Assembly (NCBI RefSeq): GCF_001428625.1
Contig: NZ_LMIE01000031.1
Location: forward strand, 169,229-233,228
Direction: 5' to 3'
From: Hydrogenophaga sp. Root209
GTDB lineage: Bacteria > Pseudomonadota > Gammaproteobacteria > Burkholderiales > Burkholderiaceae_C
DNA length: 64,000 bases
Shown here in pieces: positions 46,319 to 56,793 of this stretch. Each line of letters starts with the position of its first letter. Within the stretch, counting starts at the first letter, position 1. The translations under genes were made by a program, and so were the position numbers. Below the pieces are notes generated by a model, which saw only the letters and a program-made list of their open reading frames with translations, was not told where the DNA came from and did not search any database.

Positions 46319-46347
46319 TTGACTGGGTATTTATAACCTCCTACCAT
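46319..46347 (+). promoter_or_regulatory. possible sigma-70 promoter for the lytic transglycosylase gene
   Basis: TTGACT (46319-46324), a 17-base spacer and TACCAT (46342-46347) in an AT-rich stretch. It would give a leader of about 140 bases before the ATG at 46493. Motif match only. Confidence 0.45.
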
Positions 46348-46492
46348 CCGCCAACTTTGCCCGCCAAGGGTAAACCCCGAACGCTGCCCTCCCAGGCTAA
46401 GTTGATCGCCAGACCGATGTGTCCGGCCTTCAGCGGCGACCTCACTCAGCGAACCGACCCACATCGGTGGCGGCCATGACAGGAGCGACAAC

Positions 46493-47389
46493 ATGACAAC
46501 TTTCACGACTTCGCCACACAAGGGCACCTCAGGTGTCGTGGCATCCCTCAAGGCCACGCTGGGAGACACCTACCGCGGCTTTCTCGACATCACGCACAAC
46601 AGCGTTGCCTTGCTGGGCACCCTGTTCGCCGTGAGCCTGATCGTGCTGAGCGCGCGGGCCGACCTGCGCCAGAGCGCCGAACAGCAGCTGCTGGGCTGGC
46701 TGCTGCAGCGCCAGGAAGCCACACTGGAAGAGCCCCTGATCGCAGTGGAGCCCTCCGCCATCGATCGCGTGACCGCGGCGCATCTCGGGGATCTGCCCAA
46801 GCAGCAGGCCAATGTGACCTACTGGCTAAGCCGCAAGTACCGCGTAGCGCCCGAGCCATTGGGAGCCTTGGTAGCCGAGGCGTTCGAGATTGGCGAGAAA
46901 GCCAAATTGGACCCGACGCTGATCCTGGCCATCATGGCCATCGAGTCCCGCTTCAATCCGTTTGCCCAAAGCCCCGTGGGTGCTCAGGGACTGATGCAGG
47001 TGTTGACCCGGGTCCACACCGACAAGTACGAAGACTTCGGGGGCCACCTCGCCGCTTTCGACCCCGTGTCCAACCTGCGTGTGGGTGTGCGGGTACTGCA
47101 GGACTGCATCAAGCGCGCCGGGTCGGTCGAAGGCGGCCTGCGCCTGTACGTGGGCGCTGTCACCACCGACGGCGGCTGGTACATCGACAAGGTGATGTCC
47201 GAGCACATGCGCATTCAGAGCGTGGCCCTGGGCAAGCCGCTGCAGCGCTACATTCCGCAGGCACGCCCCACCCAAGTGGTGGCGCCTGCCTCGACTTCCG
47301 CTCCAGTCGTTGCACCCGGCACGGAAATCGAAGCCGGCCCTGCGGCTCCAGCCACCACACCGCTGACGACCTCTCTGGCGCAATCCTGA
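46493..47389 (+). CDS. lytic transglycosylase, SLT domain
   Basis: A 298-residue protein anchored by one membrane segment (VALLGTLFAVSLIVLSARA, about residues 38-56). The SLT domain has IMAIESRFNPFAQSPVGAQGLMQVL (catalytic Glu in ES and the GLMQ motif) and SNLRVGVRVLQDCIKRAGSVEGGLRLYVGA. The C-terminus is a Pro/Ala/Thr-rich tail. It cleaves peptidoglycan between MurNAc and GlcNAc with 1,6-anhydro ring formation. The start at 46493 follows AGGAG by 8 bp. Confidence 0.9.
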   Translation: MTTFTTSPHKGTSGVVASLKATLGDTYRGFLDITHNSVALLGTLFAVSLIVLSARADLRQSAEQQLLGWLLQRQEATLEEPLIAVEPSAIDRVTAAHLGDLPKQQANVTYWLSRKYRVAPEPLGALVAEAFEIGEKAKLDPTLILAIMAIESRFNPFAQSPVGAQGLMQVLTRVHTDKYEDFGGHLAAFDPVSNLRVGVRVLQDCIKRAGSVEGGLRLYVGAVTTDGGWYIDKVMSEHMRIQSVALGKPLQRYIPQARPTQVVAPASTSAPVVAPGTEIEAGPAAPATTPLTTSLAQS

Positions 47390-47439
47390 ACGTCCCGGTT
47401 TTGCGGCATTGAGCGACGAATCTCGTGCCCCTCGGCTAA

Positions 47440-47620
47440 ACTCGCCGAGTACGCAACTGGCGATAGGCGCGCAACCCTCGGATCGATCCGGGAGGTCTGC
47501 CGCTGACGTGGCCCCCCTGCCCGATCACACCCAACATCGATCTGCGGCCGGGACAACCACTGGGAAGCGTGCCACCCCAGCTGATGCAGCGCGGGTGTTC
47601 AGCCGTTCGCCTGGGCAGCC
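47440..47620 (+). promoter_or_regulatory. ZTP (pfl-motif) riboswitch upstream of glyA
   Basis: The leader of glyA carries the two conserved parts of the ZTP riboswitch. These are ACTGGCGA (47456-47463) with ACCACTGGGAAGCG (about 47556-47569) in the first domain, and CCGTTCGCCTGGGCA (47603-47617) as the second-domain hallmark. The class senses the purine intermediate ZMP/ZTP, which signals folate shortage, and commonly controls glyA. The region between the halves is long but contains a GC-rich pairing segment. The ATG of glyA is 42 bases after the hallmark. Confidence 0.88.
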
Positions 47621-47659
47621 CTTGTCAATGCGCAAGGATTCACCTCTAGAAGGACTGCC

Positions 47660-48904
47660 ATGTTCGACCGCAACATTCTCATCGAGCAAACCGACCCCGA
47701 GCTGTTCGCAGCCATTCAGGCCGAAAACACCCGCCAGGAACACCACATCGAGCTGATCGCCAGCGAGAACTACGCCTCACCCGCGGTGATGGCCGCTCAA
47801 GGCACTCAGCTCACCAACAAATACGCCGAGGGTTACCCCGGCAAGCGTTACTACGGCGGCTGCGAGTTCGTCGACATCGCCGAGCAACTGGCCATTGATC
47901 GCGTGAAGCAGATCTTTGGTGCTGATGCGGCCAACGTGCAACCCCACTGCGGCGCCTCTGCCAACGAAGCCGTCTTCCTCGCCTTCCTCAAACCCGGCGA
48001 CACCATCATGGGCATGAGCCTGGCCGAAGGCGGCCACCTCACCCACGGCATGGCGCTCAACATGAGCGGCAAGTGGTTCAACGTGGTCTCCTATGGTCTC
48101 AATGACAAGGAAGAAATCGACTACGACGCCATGGAGCGCAAGGCGCACGAGACCAAGCCCAAACTGATCATCGCCGGCGCATCTGCCTACAGCCTGCGCA
48201 TCGATTTCGAGCGCTTCGCCAAGGTCGCGAAGGACGTGGGCGCCATCTTCATGGTCGACATGGCCCACTACGCCGGCCTGATCGCAGCGGGCATCTACCC
48301 CAACCCGGTGCCCCATGCCGACGTGGTCACCTCCACCACCCACAAGAGCCTGCGTGGTCCGCGCGGCGGCATCATCCTGATGAAGGCGCAACATGAAAAG
48401 GCCATCAACAGCGCCATCTTCCCCGGCCTGCAAGGCGGCCCGCTGATGCACGTGATCGCCGCCAAAGCAGTGGCCTTCAAGGAAGCATTGGCACCCGAAT
48501 TCAAGACCTACCAGCAACAAGTGCTGACAAATGCACGCATCGTCGCCGAAACACTCACCTCGCGCGGCCTGCGCATCGTCAGCGGACGAACCGAGAGCCA
48601 CGTCATGCTGGTCGATCTGCGCGCCAAGGGCATCACCGGCAAAGAGGCTGAGGCGGTGTTGGGCAGCGCGCACATGACCATCAACAAGAACGCCATCCCC
48701 AACGACCCCGAAAAACCCATGGTCACCAGCGGCGTGCGCATCGGGACCCCCGCCATGACCACCCGCGGCTTCAAGGACGAAGAGGCCCGCATGACGGCCA
48801 ACCTGATCGCCGATGTGCTGGACAACCCGCGCGACCCAGCCAACATCGAAGCGGTTCGCGCCAAGGTCAATGCCTTGACCGCACGCTTTCCCGTCTACCG
48901 CTGA
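47660..48904 (+). CDS. glyA: serine hydroxymethyltransferase
   Basis: A 414-residue PLP enzyme converting serine plus tetrahydrofolate to glycine plus 5,10-methylene-THF. Motifs are [56 protein letters not shown] and [14 protein letters not shown] with the PLP Lys at 229. Length is typical. AGAAGGA precedes the ATG. A ZTP riboswitch in the leader ties its expression to folate status. Confidence 0.97.
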   Translation: MFDRNILIEQTDPELFAAIQAENTRQEHHIELIASENYASPAVMAAQGTQLTNKYAEGYPGKRYYGGCEFVDIAEQLAIDRVKQIFGADAANVQPHCGASANEAVFLAFLKPGDTIMGMSLAEGGHLTHGMALNMSGKWFNVVSYGLNDKEEIDYDAMERKAHETKPKLIIAGASAYSLRIDFERFAKVAKDVGAIFMVDMAHYAGLIAAGIYPNPVPHADVVTSTTHKSLRGPRGGIILMKAQHEKAINSAIFPGLQGGPLMHVIAAKAVAFKEALAPEFKTYQQQVLTNARIVAETLTSRGLRIVSGRTESHVMLVDLRAKGITGKEAEAVLGSAHMTINKNAIPNDPEKPMVTSGVRIGTPAMTTRGFKDEEARMTANLIADVLDNPRDPANIEAVRAKVNALTARFPVYR

Positions 48905-48921
48905 CCCCTGAGTCCGGCCCG

Positions 48922-49371
48922 ATGAAATGCCCCTTCTGCGGTCACCTTGAAACCCAGGTTGTCGAGACCCGGGTGACGGAAGACGCGGACTTCATCCGGC
49001 GCCGGCGCCAGTGCGGCCAGTGCGAAAAGCGCTTCACCACGTACGAACGGCCCGAAGTCAGTTTTCCAGCGGTGGTGAAGAAGGACGGTCGCCGGGTGGA
49101 CTACGCACCAGACAAGCTGCGTGCTTCGTTCTCCCTGGCGCTGCGCAAGCGCCCCGTCAGCACGGAGCAGGTTGACGCCGCCATCGAACGCATCGAAGAG
49201 AAGCTGCTCAACCTGGGCAACCGGGAGGTGGCTGCCAACCGACTGGGCGAGATGGTGATGCGCGAGCTCAAAAAGCTCGACAAAGTGGCTTATGTGCGCT
49301 TTGCCAGCGTGTACCGCAGCTTCGAAGACATCGACGAGTTCCGGGCATTGGTGGATGAAGTGCGACGTTGA
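48922..49371 (+). CDS. nrdR: transcriptional repressor NrdR
   Basis: A 149-residue NrdR: an N-terminal zinc ribbon with CPFCG and later CGQCEKRF, then an ATP-cone domain ([45 protein letters not shown]) and [17 protein letters not shown]. It represses ribonucleotide reductase genes in response to dATP/ATP. It lies 17 bp after glyA, so it is probably cotranscribed with it. Confidence 0.96.
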   Translation: MKCPFCGHLETQVVETRVTEDADFIRRRRQCGQCEKRFTTYERPEVSFPAVVKKDGRRVDYAPDKLRASFSLALRKRPVSTEQVDAAIERIEEKLLNLGNREVAANRLGEMVMRELKKLDKVAYVRFASVYRSFEDIDEFRALVDEVRR

Positions 49372-49566
49372 AACGCGCTTATTCCATTTTTGTTACTGTG
49401 CCGACCAAAAAATAATGCACCTGAAGTATTCCCCGATTTCAAGACGCTGCTCTTGAAAGTCAACCGTCTGTCCTGCGCAGGGAGCATTTCAGCGTCTGTT
49501 CCGGGCCGATACGTGCTTCAAGCTGAAAATCTCAGCGTGAAACATTCCCTTACCCCGTTCAGTGTC

Positions 49567-50109
49567 ATGAAGCCAGCCCGCCAGGCCGGCTTCACTCTGG
49601 TTGAACTCATGGTCGTCATGGTGATAGTCGCTGTGATGGCGATGATCGCCATCCCGAGTTGGCGATCCATGCAGGTACGCAACACCATTCGGACATTGGT
49701 GAACGACTACACGCTCTCGGTTTACTTCGCGAAAACTGAGGCCGTTCGTCAAAACGCACCTGTCACGGTGTGCCCCAGCTCCGACGGCGCCACTTGCACG
49801 GACAGTGGGCTGGAAGATGGTTGGGTGGTCTTCGTCGGCTTGCCCGATGCTGCGGTCCCCGTGTTGCTGCAAGACACCCCTGCCCGCCCGCGCGTGCGCA
49901 CCGCCTTTGCGGACAACACATTGGCCAACCGCGCAGTGACATTTCTCCCCAACGGGCAACCTGTTGCAGCCTACGCAGGCAACACCCTGTTCGTGTGTCC
50001 CACAGAGGCTGATCTCGACAACCTCTCCCGTGACATTGCCATGAACCGAACGGCGCGCATCAACGTGCTGACCCCCGGCGTCTGCAACATTCCCGCGCCT
50101 CCACCATGA
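49567..50109 (+). CDS. fimT: type IV minor pilin, FimT/GspH-like (cluster 1)
   Basis: A 180-residue prepilin. Leader MKPARQAG is cut before FTLVELMVVMVIVAVMAMIAIPSW, with Glu at +5. The C-terminal GspH/FimT domain has three Cys. I chose the ATG at 49567 because it gives a normal 8-residue leader; the frame is open 59 codons further back, but that would destroy a standard prepilin signal. The 195-bp gap after nrdR is AT-richer than its surroundings and has TTGTTA (49390-49395) with AATAAT about 15 bp on, a weak promoter candidate. First gene of a fimT-pilV-pilW-pilX-pilY1-pilE run. Confidence 0.87.
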   Translation: MKPARQAGFTLVELMVVMVIVAVMAMIAIPSWRSMQVRNTIRTLVNDYTLSVYFAKTEAVRQNAPVTVCPSSDGATCTDSGLEDGWVVFVGLPDAAVPVLLQDTPARPRVRTAFADNTLANRAVTFLPNGQPVAAYAGNTLFVCPTEADLDNLSRDIAMNRTARINVLTPGVCNIPAPPP

Positions 50110-50702
50110 ACCATTCCAAGCTCCAAGGCGGTGCAACCCTGCTTGAGGTGCTCATCACCATGATGGTGGTGGCCGTAGGATTGCTCGGTGCAGCCGGTCT
50201 GCAGCTGGCATCCACGCGTTTTCAGCAGACCTCCACCGTGCGAACGCAGGCGCTCATTCAGGCAGATTTCATCATCGAAAAGATGAGGGTCAACAGTGCC
50301 AACCTCACGTTGACAAACCTCGCCACCGCGGTGGCGAACCCGGAAACGGCCTATCTGGCCGAGGATGGGTATGACGATGCCGCCGATCTGCCCGACGATC
50401 CCGCCTGTGGTCTGACCGGATTGCCCGACTGCACTGCAGCACAAGCCGCTCAACGCGACCTGCGTGAGTGGCGCATGTCGCTTGCGCGCGAATTGCCTGG
50501 TGGCCGGGGCGCCATCTTCGCGGTGGCCGACGGCGGCGATACCGAGCCGAACGCACGTCGGGTGGTCGTGATGTGGCGAGAAAAGACAGAAGCTGCCACA
50601 GACAACACAGCAGGCTTGGCCGCCACCGAGGGTACCGACGCGAGTTGCCCGGACGATGCCGTCGCAGGTATCCGCTGTCTCAACCTGTGGGTGACGCCAT
50701 GA
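50106..50702 (+). CDS. pilV: type IV minor pilin PilV (cluster 1)
   Basis: A 198-residue prepilin: leader ending GG before ATLLEVLITMMVVAVGLLGAAGLQLAS (Glu at +5). The C-terminal half has Cys in DPACGLTGLPDC and DASCPDDAVAGIRC. It overlaps fimT by four bases. Minor pilins of this type prime pilus assembly together with PilY1. Confidence 0.85.
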   Translation: MNHSKLQGGATLLEVLITMMVVAVGLLGAAGLQLASTRFQQTSTVRTQALIQADFIIEKMRVNSANLTLTNLATAVANPETAYLAEDGYDDAADLPDDPACGLTGLPDCTAAQAAQRDLREWRMSLARELPGGRGAIFAVADGGDTEPNARRVVVMWREKTEAATDNTAGLAATEGTDASCPDDAVAGIRCLNLWVTP

Positions 50703-51757
50703 AGCATCTGATACCGGTCCGACGCCAACGAGGTCTTTCCCTTATCGAACTGCTGGTGAGCATTGCCATCGGCCTCGTGATACTCACCGCCATCGGGACG
50801 GCTTACCTCAACACCACCAACACCACGCGGCAACGGGAAAACCAGGCAGAGCTGAACGATCCCGCGCGCAACGTGATGCGGATGCTGAAGCAGAACCTCA
50901 TGCAAGCGGGCTATGTCGACATTTTCGACCTTGACGCGACCACCAGTCGCGCGCAAGCCGCGACTCTGTTCATGCCAGGCAACGCCGATCGCACCAACAT
51001 GTTCGTCAGGGCCACTGCCGCAACCCCGGTGCCGGCGCCCATCAGCCAGTTCTTCCCCGGCCTGACGCCGGTGTTTGGATGCGATGGCGCCATGACCAGC
51101 ACACCAAACGCCATCGTTGTCTCGGCTGCGGCGGTTCAGGCTTGTGGTGCAGCCAGCGCCACACGACACACGCTGCAAGTGGCCTATCAAGGCATCCCCA
51201 TCACCACAACCAACCTTCCCAACAGCCTGCTGCCGGCCGACACCACCACCGGCGAGGGCCTTGATTGCCTTCAGCGCATTCCCCCGGCGGGTGAAGTGAT
51301 GGTGATCAACCGCTTCTCTGCGCCCGCACCCGCGGCAGGCGCTGTCTCTCAACTGAACTGCGAAGGTTCGGGCGCCGCGGGTGCCCAGTCGATCGCCGCT
51401 GGTGTTGAGGAATTCGTTCTTCGCTATCAGATGGCTGCACCCGGCAATGCAGCCAACCCTTCGGCAGCGGGTGGCGCTCAGCAGCGCTACCTCAGCGCCA
51501 CCGAGGTGTCGGCCAGCGCCATGGGCTGGGCGGGGGTGACCGCAGTGGAGATCTGCGTTGTATCGGCCACGCCCGGCACCAGCGGCCCCGCGGCCCCGGG
51601 CACGGCGGCGCTGCAACCCACCCGGCCAACCTGCACGCGCGACGACGATGGCGTTTTCGACGCCAACATTGCGCGTGCGGCCGGAGATACCCGCCTCTGG
51701 AAACGCTACACCTCGGTCGTATCGGTGCGCAACGCGGTCTTCGCCACCCCTCTGTGA
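50699..51757 (+). CDS. pilW: type IV minor pilin PilW (cluster 1)
   Basis: A 352-residue prepilin-like protein: leader MKHLIPVRRQRG before LSLIELLVSIAIGLVILTAIG (Glu at +5). The C-terminal domain carries several Cys and Ala/Gly-rich loops, as usual for PilW. It overlaps pilV by four bases. Confidence 0.86.
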   Translation: MKHLIPVRRQRGLSLIELLVSIAIGLVILTAIGTAYLNTTNTTRQRENQAELNDPARNVMRMLKQNLMQAGYVDIFDLDATTSRAQAATLFMPGNADRTNMFVRATAATPVPAPISQFFPGLTPVFGCDGAMTSTPNAIVVSAAAVQACGAASATRHTLQVAYQGIPITTTNLPNSLLPADTTTGEGLDCLQRIPPAGEVMVINRFSAPAPAAGAVSQLNCEGSGAAGAQSIAAGVEEFVLRYQMAAPGNAANPSAAGGAQQRYLSATEVSASAMGWAGVTAVEICVVSATPGTSGPAAPGTAALQPTRPTCTRDDDGVFDANIARAAGDTRLWKRYTSVVSVRNAVFATPL

Positions 51758-51764
51758 GCACGGC

Positions 51765-52487
51765 ATGAAACGGCAAAAAAACAATGGCTTCGTGCTGGTC
51801 ACCAGCCTCATTTTCCTGGTCGTTCTGTCACTCCTGGGTGTCATGGCCATGCGGGGCTCGTTGTTTGAGGAACGCATGTCGGCAAACGACCGCGACCTCG
51901 CGATGGCCAGAGAACTGGCCGAACTGGCGTTGCGCGATGGCGAGCGCGATATCCTCGGTTTGCGCTTTGATGGAACATACTGCCGAGCGCCCGATGGGAC
52001 GACCAACTGCACACTGGTCCGCCCCCAGGGAACACGCCCCACGAATGCATTGGATGCAGGCAATTTCTGGGTTGCCGCCAACCCGGTGATCGACGATATC
52101 GGACTGGACGACGGAGGCGGGATTGGGGGCACTGCGAACCTCCTTGGGTTGTACACCGCAAGCTCTTCCACGGCCTGCGGCATGCCCATCTGGAGCGGCG
52201 CCAATTGGGTAGATGGAACACTGCCTGCTCGCAGTTGCGCTGGATCTATCGCTGCACCGGTTCCAACAGTGGCATACGGCACCTTCACCGACGCTCCACT
52301 CAACGGACCGGCTGGAACCATTGCGCCCCGCTACATGATCGAGATGTTCAGGGCTGACGACCTCAACATCACGCCGACCTCCAACAAGCTCTTCTTTCGC
52401 ATCACGGCCGTGGGCTTTGGCCGCACCCAAGGACCTGGCGGCCGTGCTACGTCAGTGACCTTGCAATCGGTTTTCTCACCGCTTTGA
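51765..52487 (+). CDS. pilX: type IV minor pilin PilX (cluster 1)
   Basis: A 240-residue protein. Leader MKRQKNNG before FVLVTSLIFLVVLSLLGVMAMRGSLFEERMSAN; as in other PilX proteins Glu+5 is missing (Thr) and the sequence continues with the ERMSANDRDLAMARELAELALRDGE helix. It starts 7 bp after pilW. Confidence 0.86.
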   Translation: MKRQKNNGFVLVTSLIFLVVLSLLGVMAMRGSLFEERMSANDRDLAMARELAELALRDGERDILGLRFDGTYCRAPDGTTNCTLVRPQGTRPTNALDAGNFWVAANPVIDDIGLDDGGGIGGTANLLGLYTASSSTACGMPIWSGANWVDGTLPARSCAGSIAAPVPTVAYGTFTDAPLNGPAGTIAPRYMIEMFRADDLNITPTSNKLFFRITAVGFGRTQGPGGRATSVTLQSVFSPL

Positions 52488-52511
52488 CGAATCTTGCTCA
52501 GGGAACATGAC

Positions 52512-55500
52512 ATGAATACACCGTCGCAACGCCGCCTCTTCGTCGGCCTGGTCATCACGCTGTTCACGGTGTGCGCATGGGGGTTCACACCCAGCGCCCA
52601 ACCGCCCGAGAGCACTGCCGTGCCTGGCAACGTGATGCTGGCACTCTCGGTGGAACACCCGACCGGCCTGCAGGTGTCCTATCGGGGCACGACCTACAGC
52701 AGTCCGGTGAAGTACGACGGCTATTTCGACAATCGCAAGTGCTATACGTATGACAGCACGGGCGAGGTGTTCAACCCCGGCACTGCGATCACCAGCGATG
52801 GTCTCTGCGGAAGCGCGGAATGGAGCGGTAATTTGCTCAACTGGCTGACGATGACGAACATCGATCAGTTTCGCTCGGTCATGACGGGAGGCACGCGCGA
52901 CAACTTCACCACCAAGGCCCTGAGCAGCAGCGACTACCACGGTGACACGACCGCCAGAACCATCCTGATTCGTTCGTTCAGCGACCGCAACGAATACAAC
53001 CCCAACAAGACTTTGCCCTCGGGCGCCAGCGCGCCGATTCCCAGCGGTTTCAGAGGGAAAACGGTGCGCTCGGGGGGATATGGTTCCAAATTCATCATCT
53101 CGGACAGTGGTTTCTCCGACATGACCACCACACAACAAAGACAAAGTTGCAGCGGGCACACCGGACTGAACCGCCTGGGTTGCTTCAACATTCGCGTGTC
53201 CGCCTGCGTCATGTCGCCGGCGCAAGGGGTCAGCGGGGACACTCGGGAGGCCAATTGCCAAGCCAAGTATTCGGGCGTTGCAAAGCCCGAAGGCCTGATT
53301 CAGGAATATGCCGCCTCCTTGCGATTTGGTGCTTTCGGCTATCTGAACCAAACCGGTAACGACCGCAACGGCGGCGTTCTGCGAGCCGCAATGAAGAGCG
53401 TGGGACCGGTAGCAGCCACCAGCACCGGTGTTGTCGCCAACCCCAATTTCGAATGGAACACCACGACGGGCGTGATCCTCGCCAACCCGAATCCAGACGA
53501 CGCCACGGCCAGCGGCGTGAGCAATTCGGGGCTGATGAACTACCTCAACAAGTTCGGCTACACCGCCGGATACAAGGGCAACGACCCAGTGAGCGAGATG
53601 TACTACGCTGCCCAGCGCTACATGCGTGGTTATGCACTGCCCGACTCGTACACCAACGGCCTGACCGATGCCTACAAAGACGGGTTCCCCGTCATCACTG
53701 GCGCCGCGCACGGGCGCGGCGGCAGCCGCGATCCGATCATCAACACATGCCAGAAAAACTTCATGCTGGGTATCGGCGACATCTACACCCACCAGGACGG
53801 CCAGCTGCCAGGCAGAACGGGTGGTCCCACCGACGCCGACAGCTTGAACGTTGATACCTTGTGGACCCGCCTGACGACTCAAGAGGGATCTGCAAGCTGG
53901 ACAGGGGGATCCAGCGGCGGTACGCCCTACATGGCGGCCCTGGCGCACTGGGCCAACACGAACGACATCCGCAGCGATCTGACGGGCACCCAAACCATGG
54001 CGACCTACTGGGTCGACGTGCTGGAAAATGGCAACGGTGTGGGTGGCATGCCGTCCGCCGGCACATTGAAAACGCAGTACTGGCTGGCCGCGAAATACGG
54101 CGGGTTCGACACGACGCTGACGCCGGGAGACAACCCCAATGTCAAGATCGATCCTGCAGACGCTACGGTCGCTGTGGCGTGGGACAAGAACGCCGATGGC
54201 GTGCCCGACAACTGGTTTGCGGGAAGCACCCCCAGCCTGTTGAAGTCGGGCCTCTCGGCCGCCTTCAGCAAGATCAACAGCGAGGCAGGCGCAGCCGCAG
54301 CATCCAGCGCCGCCGTGACCTCCAGCCGCCAGACCTCCAGCAGCGAAATCATTTACGCCGGGTACAACCCAAAGGACTGGACGGGCAACGTGCGCGCTTG
54401 CGCACCTGAGCAAACCGCATTGGAGTGTTCCACCAGCCCGAGCTGGGATGCCTCCAACTGGATCAATCGCGACTCCACCGCGGTGGCCGATGCCGCCAAA
54501 CTCACGTCGGCCACGCGCAAGATCTTCACGTCGTTCCGCAACCCGACCACCCCGTTTGCCTTCTCTTCCATGCCCTTCAAATGGGACAGTCTCAACTCCA
54601 CGCAACAAGGTGAGCTGAACACCGACAGCAACGGCGCCAACCGGGTCGAGTTCCTGCGCGGCAGCCGCACGCACGAAGGCACGCTCTTCCGCACCCGTCC
54701 AAGCAACCTCTTCGGCGACATCGTCAACTCCGGCGTCACCTACCTGGCAGGAGCGGGGCCTGCACTGACTGGCAGCAAATTCCCCGGGCACAAGATCTAC
54801 CGCGACACCACCCGCACCCGTCCCGCCGTCGTCTATGTGGGTGGCAACGATGGCATGCTGCACGCACTGAATGGCTCCAATGGCAAGGAGCTCTTCGGCT
54901 ACATCCCTCGAAGCGTGTTTGGCAAGCTCAAAGGCCTTTCGGACTTCAGCTTCAGGCACCAGTATTTCGTCGACAGCACGCCGATGGTCGGTGACTTCGA
55001 GAAAGCAGGCTCAACTCCGACCTCCCCCAGTTGGGGAACGATGCTGGTTGGCGGTCTCGGCGCTGGCGGCAAGGGCTACTACGCCCTGGATATCAGCAGC
55101 CAGAGCACTTTTTCCACCGCCACCGAAGCCTCGCTGGCATCCACCCTGCCCATGTGGGAGTTCACCGATGTGCAGGACACCGACCTGGGATACACCTTCA
55201 ACGAACCATCGATCAATCCGGTCAACGGCGTTTACAGACAGATTGCGAAGATGGCCGATGCTTCGGTGACCACGGGGGCGTGGCGAGTCCTGGTCGGCAA
55301 CGGCTATGGCTCTGTAGGCGATGGCACCTCGACGGGCGGCGGAAAGGCCGTGCTCTTCTTGCTCAATGCCAACACCGGTGCAGCCGAGACCAAACTGATC
55401 GCCGACAGCACTGGCGCCAACGGCTTGTCGTCACCCACGCCCGTGGACACCGATCGTGACGGTCTGATGGACACGATTTATGCCGGGGACATCAAGGGCA

Positions 55501-56303
55501 ATATGCACAAGTTCCAGTTTTCGAAAGTCCTGGGACCGGACTTCGTGCTGGCACGACCATCGGATTCAGGTGCGGCATGGCGCTACCTGGGCAAGGTGTA
55601 CACCGCCACCACATCGGAAACCGTCCCCAAGATTGAACCCATCACCACAGCTCCATCGGTCGTGCCAGCGTGCGAAGGTGTGGGCTGGAATGTGCTCTTC
55701 GGTACGGGCAAGCTCAACGAAGACGCTGACTACACCGACACTGTTGCACGCGGCTTCTACAACGTGCTGGACAAGTCTCCGTCCTCGACACTCACCGTGC
55801 CAAAGTCCGATCTCGCCCACATCTCTCCCCTCACTGAAACCACGCTTGATGTGGGCGTGGTCGGGCGGATCTGGGACACACCGGACATGACCTCCAAACG
55901 CGGGTGGAGAATGACCTTCACCGGTGGCGAGCGGGTGCTGACCAACTCCACGTTGCCACCCGACACCGGTGCGGTGCTGTTCGGAACCACGCAACCCACG
56001 GGAGATGTCTGCACGCCGGGCAACTCCGGCTACCTCATGTCGGTCAACGTCTGCTCGGGCAAAACCGGCGACCTGATCGTCAACGGCGTGTCTGTGGGAG
56101 GTTTGGCCATCGACTCTTCGGGTATCGTCAAGGTCAGCAACACCTACACCAACACGGACAACAAGCAGACGGTGGTGTGCAACCAAGACGACTGCAAACC
56201 TCGCTGCGCGGACCAGACCAAAGCTGAATGCCGCCCGCCCAGCCTGCTGGGGCAGTCGGCTCCGCGTGGCCGTTATTCTTGGCGTGAAATCCTTTCGAAG
56301 TGA
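52512..56303 (+). CDS. pilY1: PilY1-type pilus tip protein (cluster 1), no MIDAS
   Basis: A 1263-residue exported protein. The signal peptide has core [16 protein letters not shown]. The usual von Willebrand A start with DxSxS is replaced by [17 protein letters not shown]. The C-terminal beta-propeller (from about residue 780) begins [19 protein letters not shown] and contains [19 protein letters not shown] calcium site, DTDRDGLMD (DxDxDGxxD, residues 979-987), is followed by [10 protein letters not shown]. PilY1 sits at the pilus tip or cell surface and controls adhesion, retraction and pilus assembly with the minor pilins. AGGGA precedes the ATG at 52512. Confidence 0.9.
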   Translation: MNTPSQRRLFVGLVITLFTVCAWGFTPSAQPPESTAVPGNVMLALSVEHPTGLQVSYRGTTYSSPVKYDGYFDNRKCYTYDSTGEVFNPGTAITSDGLCGSAEWSGNLLNWLTMTNIDQFRSVMTGGTRDNFTTKALSSSDYHGDTTARTILIRSFSDRNEYNPNKTLPSGASAPIPSGFRGKTVRSGGYGSKFIISDSGFSDMTTTQQRQSCSGHTGLNRLGCFNIRVSACVMSPAQGVSGDTREANCQAKYSGVAKPEGLIQEYAASLRFGAFGYLNQTGNDRNGGVLRAAMKSVGPVAATSTGVVANPNFEWNTTTGVILANPNPDDATASGVSNSGLMNYLNKFGYTAGYKGNDPVSEMYYAAQRYMRGYALPDSYTNGLTDAYKDGFPVITGAAHGRGGSRDPIINTCQKNFMLGIGDIYTHQDGQLPGRTGGPTDADSLNVDTLWTRLTTQEGSASWTGGSSGGTPYMAALAHWANTNDIRSDLTGTQTMATYWVDVLENGNGVGGMPSAGTLKTQYWLAAKYGGFDTTLTPGDNPNVKIDPADATVAVAWDKNADGVPDNWFAGSTPSLLKSGLSAAFSKINSEAGAAAASSAAVTSSRQTSSSEIIYAGYNPKDWTGNVRACAPEQTALECSTSPSWDASNWINRDSTAVADAAKLTSATRKIFTSFRNPTTPFAFSSMPFKWDSLNSTQQGELNTDSNGANRVEFLRGSRTHEGTLFRTRPSNLFGDIVNSGVTYLAGAGPALTGSKFPGHKIYRDTTRTRPAVVYVGGNDGMLHALNGSNGKELFGYIPRSVFGKLKGLSDFSFRHQYFVDSTPMVGDFEKAGSTPTSPSWGTMLVGGLGAGGKGYYALDISSQSTFSTATEASLASTLPMWEFTDVQDTDLGYTFNEPSINPVNGVYRQIAKMADASVTTGAWRVLVGNGYGSVGDGTSTGGGKAVLFLLNANTGAAETKLIADSTGANGLSSPTPVDTDRDGLMDTIYAGDIKGNMHKFQFSKVLGPDFVLARPSDSGAAWRYLGKVYTATTSETVPKIEPITTAPSVVPACEGVGWNVLFGTGKLNEDADYTDTVARGFYNVLDKSPSSTLTVPKSDLAHISPLTETTLDVGVVGRIWDTPDMTSKRGWRMTFTGGERVLTNSTLPPDTGAVLFGTTQPTGDVCTPGNSGYLMSVNVCSGKTGDLIVNGVSVGGLAIDSSGIVKVSNTYTNTDNKQTVVCNQDDCKPRCADQTKAECRPPSLLGQSAPRGRYSWREILSK

Positions 56304-56307
56304 CACC

Positions 56308-56793
56308 ATGAAATCCTTCAGAACTCACAGCCACGGCTTCACCCTGATTGAGGTGATGATCGTGGTCGCGGTGATCGGCATCCTGTCCGCCATTGCGTTC
56401 CCAAGCTACACCGCCTACGTGCAGCGCAGCCACCGCGCGGACGCCAAGAGTTATCTGCAGTCCGTGGCACAGCGGCTGGAGCAGAACTACTCACTGGCCG
56501 GCCGCTACGACGCCACGCAGGACGGTGTAGCCATCGGCGCTGCCTTCATCAACGCGACCGGCTTTGCCGTGGTGCCTGCGGGTGGACCCCCCCGGTACAA
56601 CATTTCATTTGTCCCACCCGTCGCTCCCGCGACGAATCCCGCTCAAGGCAGCTTTCTTCTCCAGGCTGTGCCCGCCGGGGCTCAAGCGACCGACGCTTGC
56701 GGCATTCTTTTGTTGAACCATCAGAACATCAAGGGCGCAGGCGGCGTCCTGGCCAATCGGGCGCAGCTGACGATGGATTGCTGGGGCCGATAG
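56308..56793 (+). CDS. pilE: type IV pilin PilE-like (cluster 1)
   Basis: A 161-residue prepilin: leader [10 protein letters not shown] before [52 protein letters not shown] (Glu at +5). Two Cys near the end (DACGILL and MDCWGR) can form the D-region disulfide. Its place at the end of a minor-pilin operon fits minor pilin PilE rather than the main subunit. Its TAG stop overlaps the probable GTG start of ribD. Confidence 0.88.
   Translation: MKSFRTHSHGFTLIEVMIVVAVIGILSAIAFPSYTAYVQRSHRADAKSYLQSVAQRLEQNYSLAGRYDATQDGVAIGAAFINATGFAVVPAGGPPRYNISFVPPVAPATNPAQGSFLLQAVPAGAQATDACGILLLNHQNIKGAGGVLANRAQLTMDCWGR

Noticed and set aside
52476-54959. An 827-codon minus-strand open frame
   Set aside because: Antisense to pilY1 of cluster 1, whose sense frame has a signal peptide, propeller and calcium motif.
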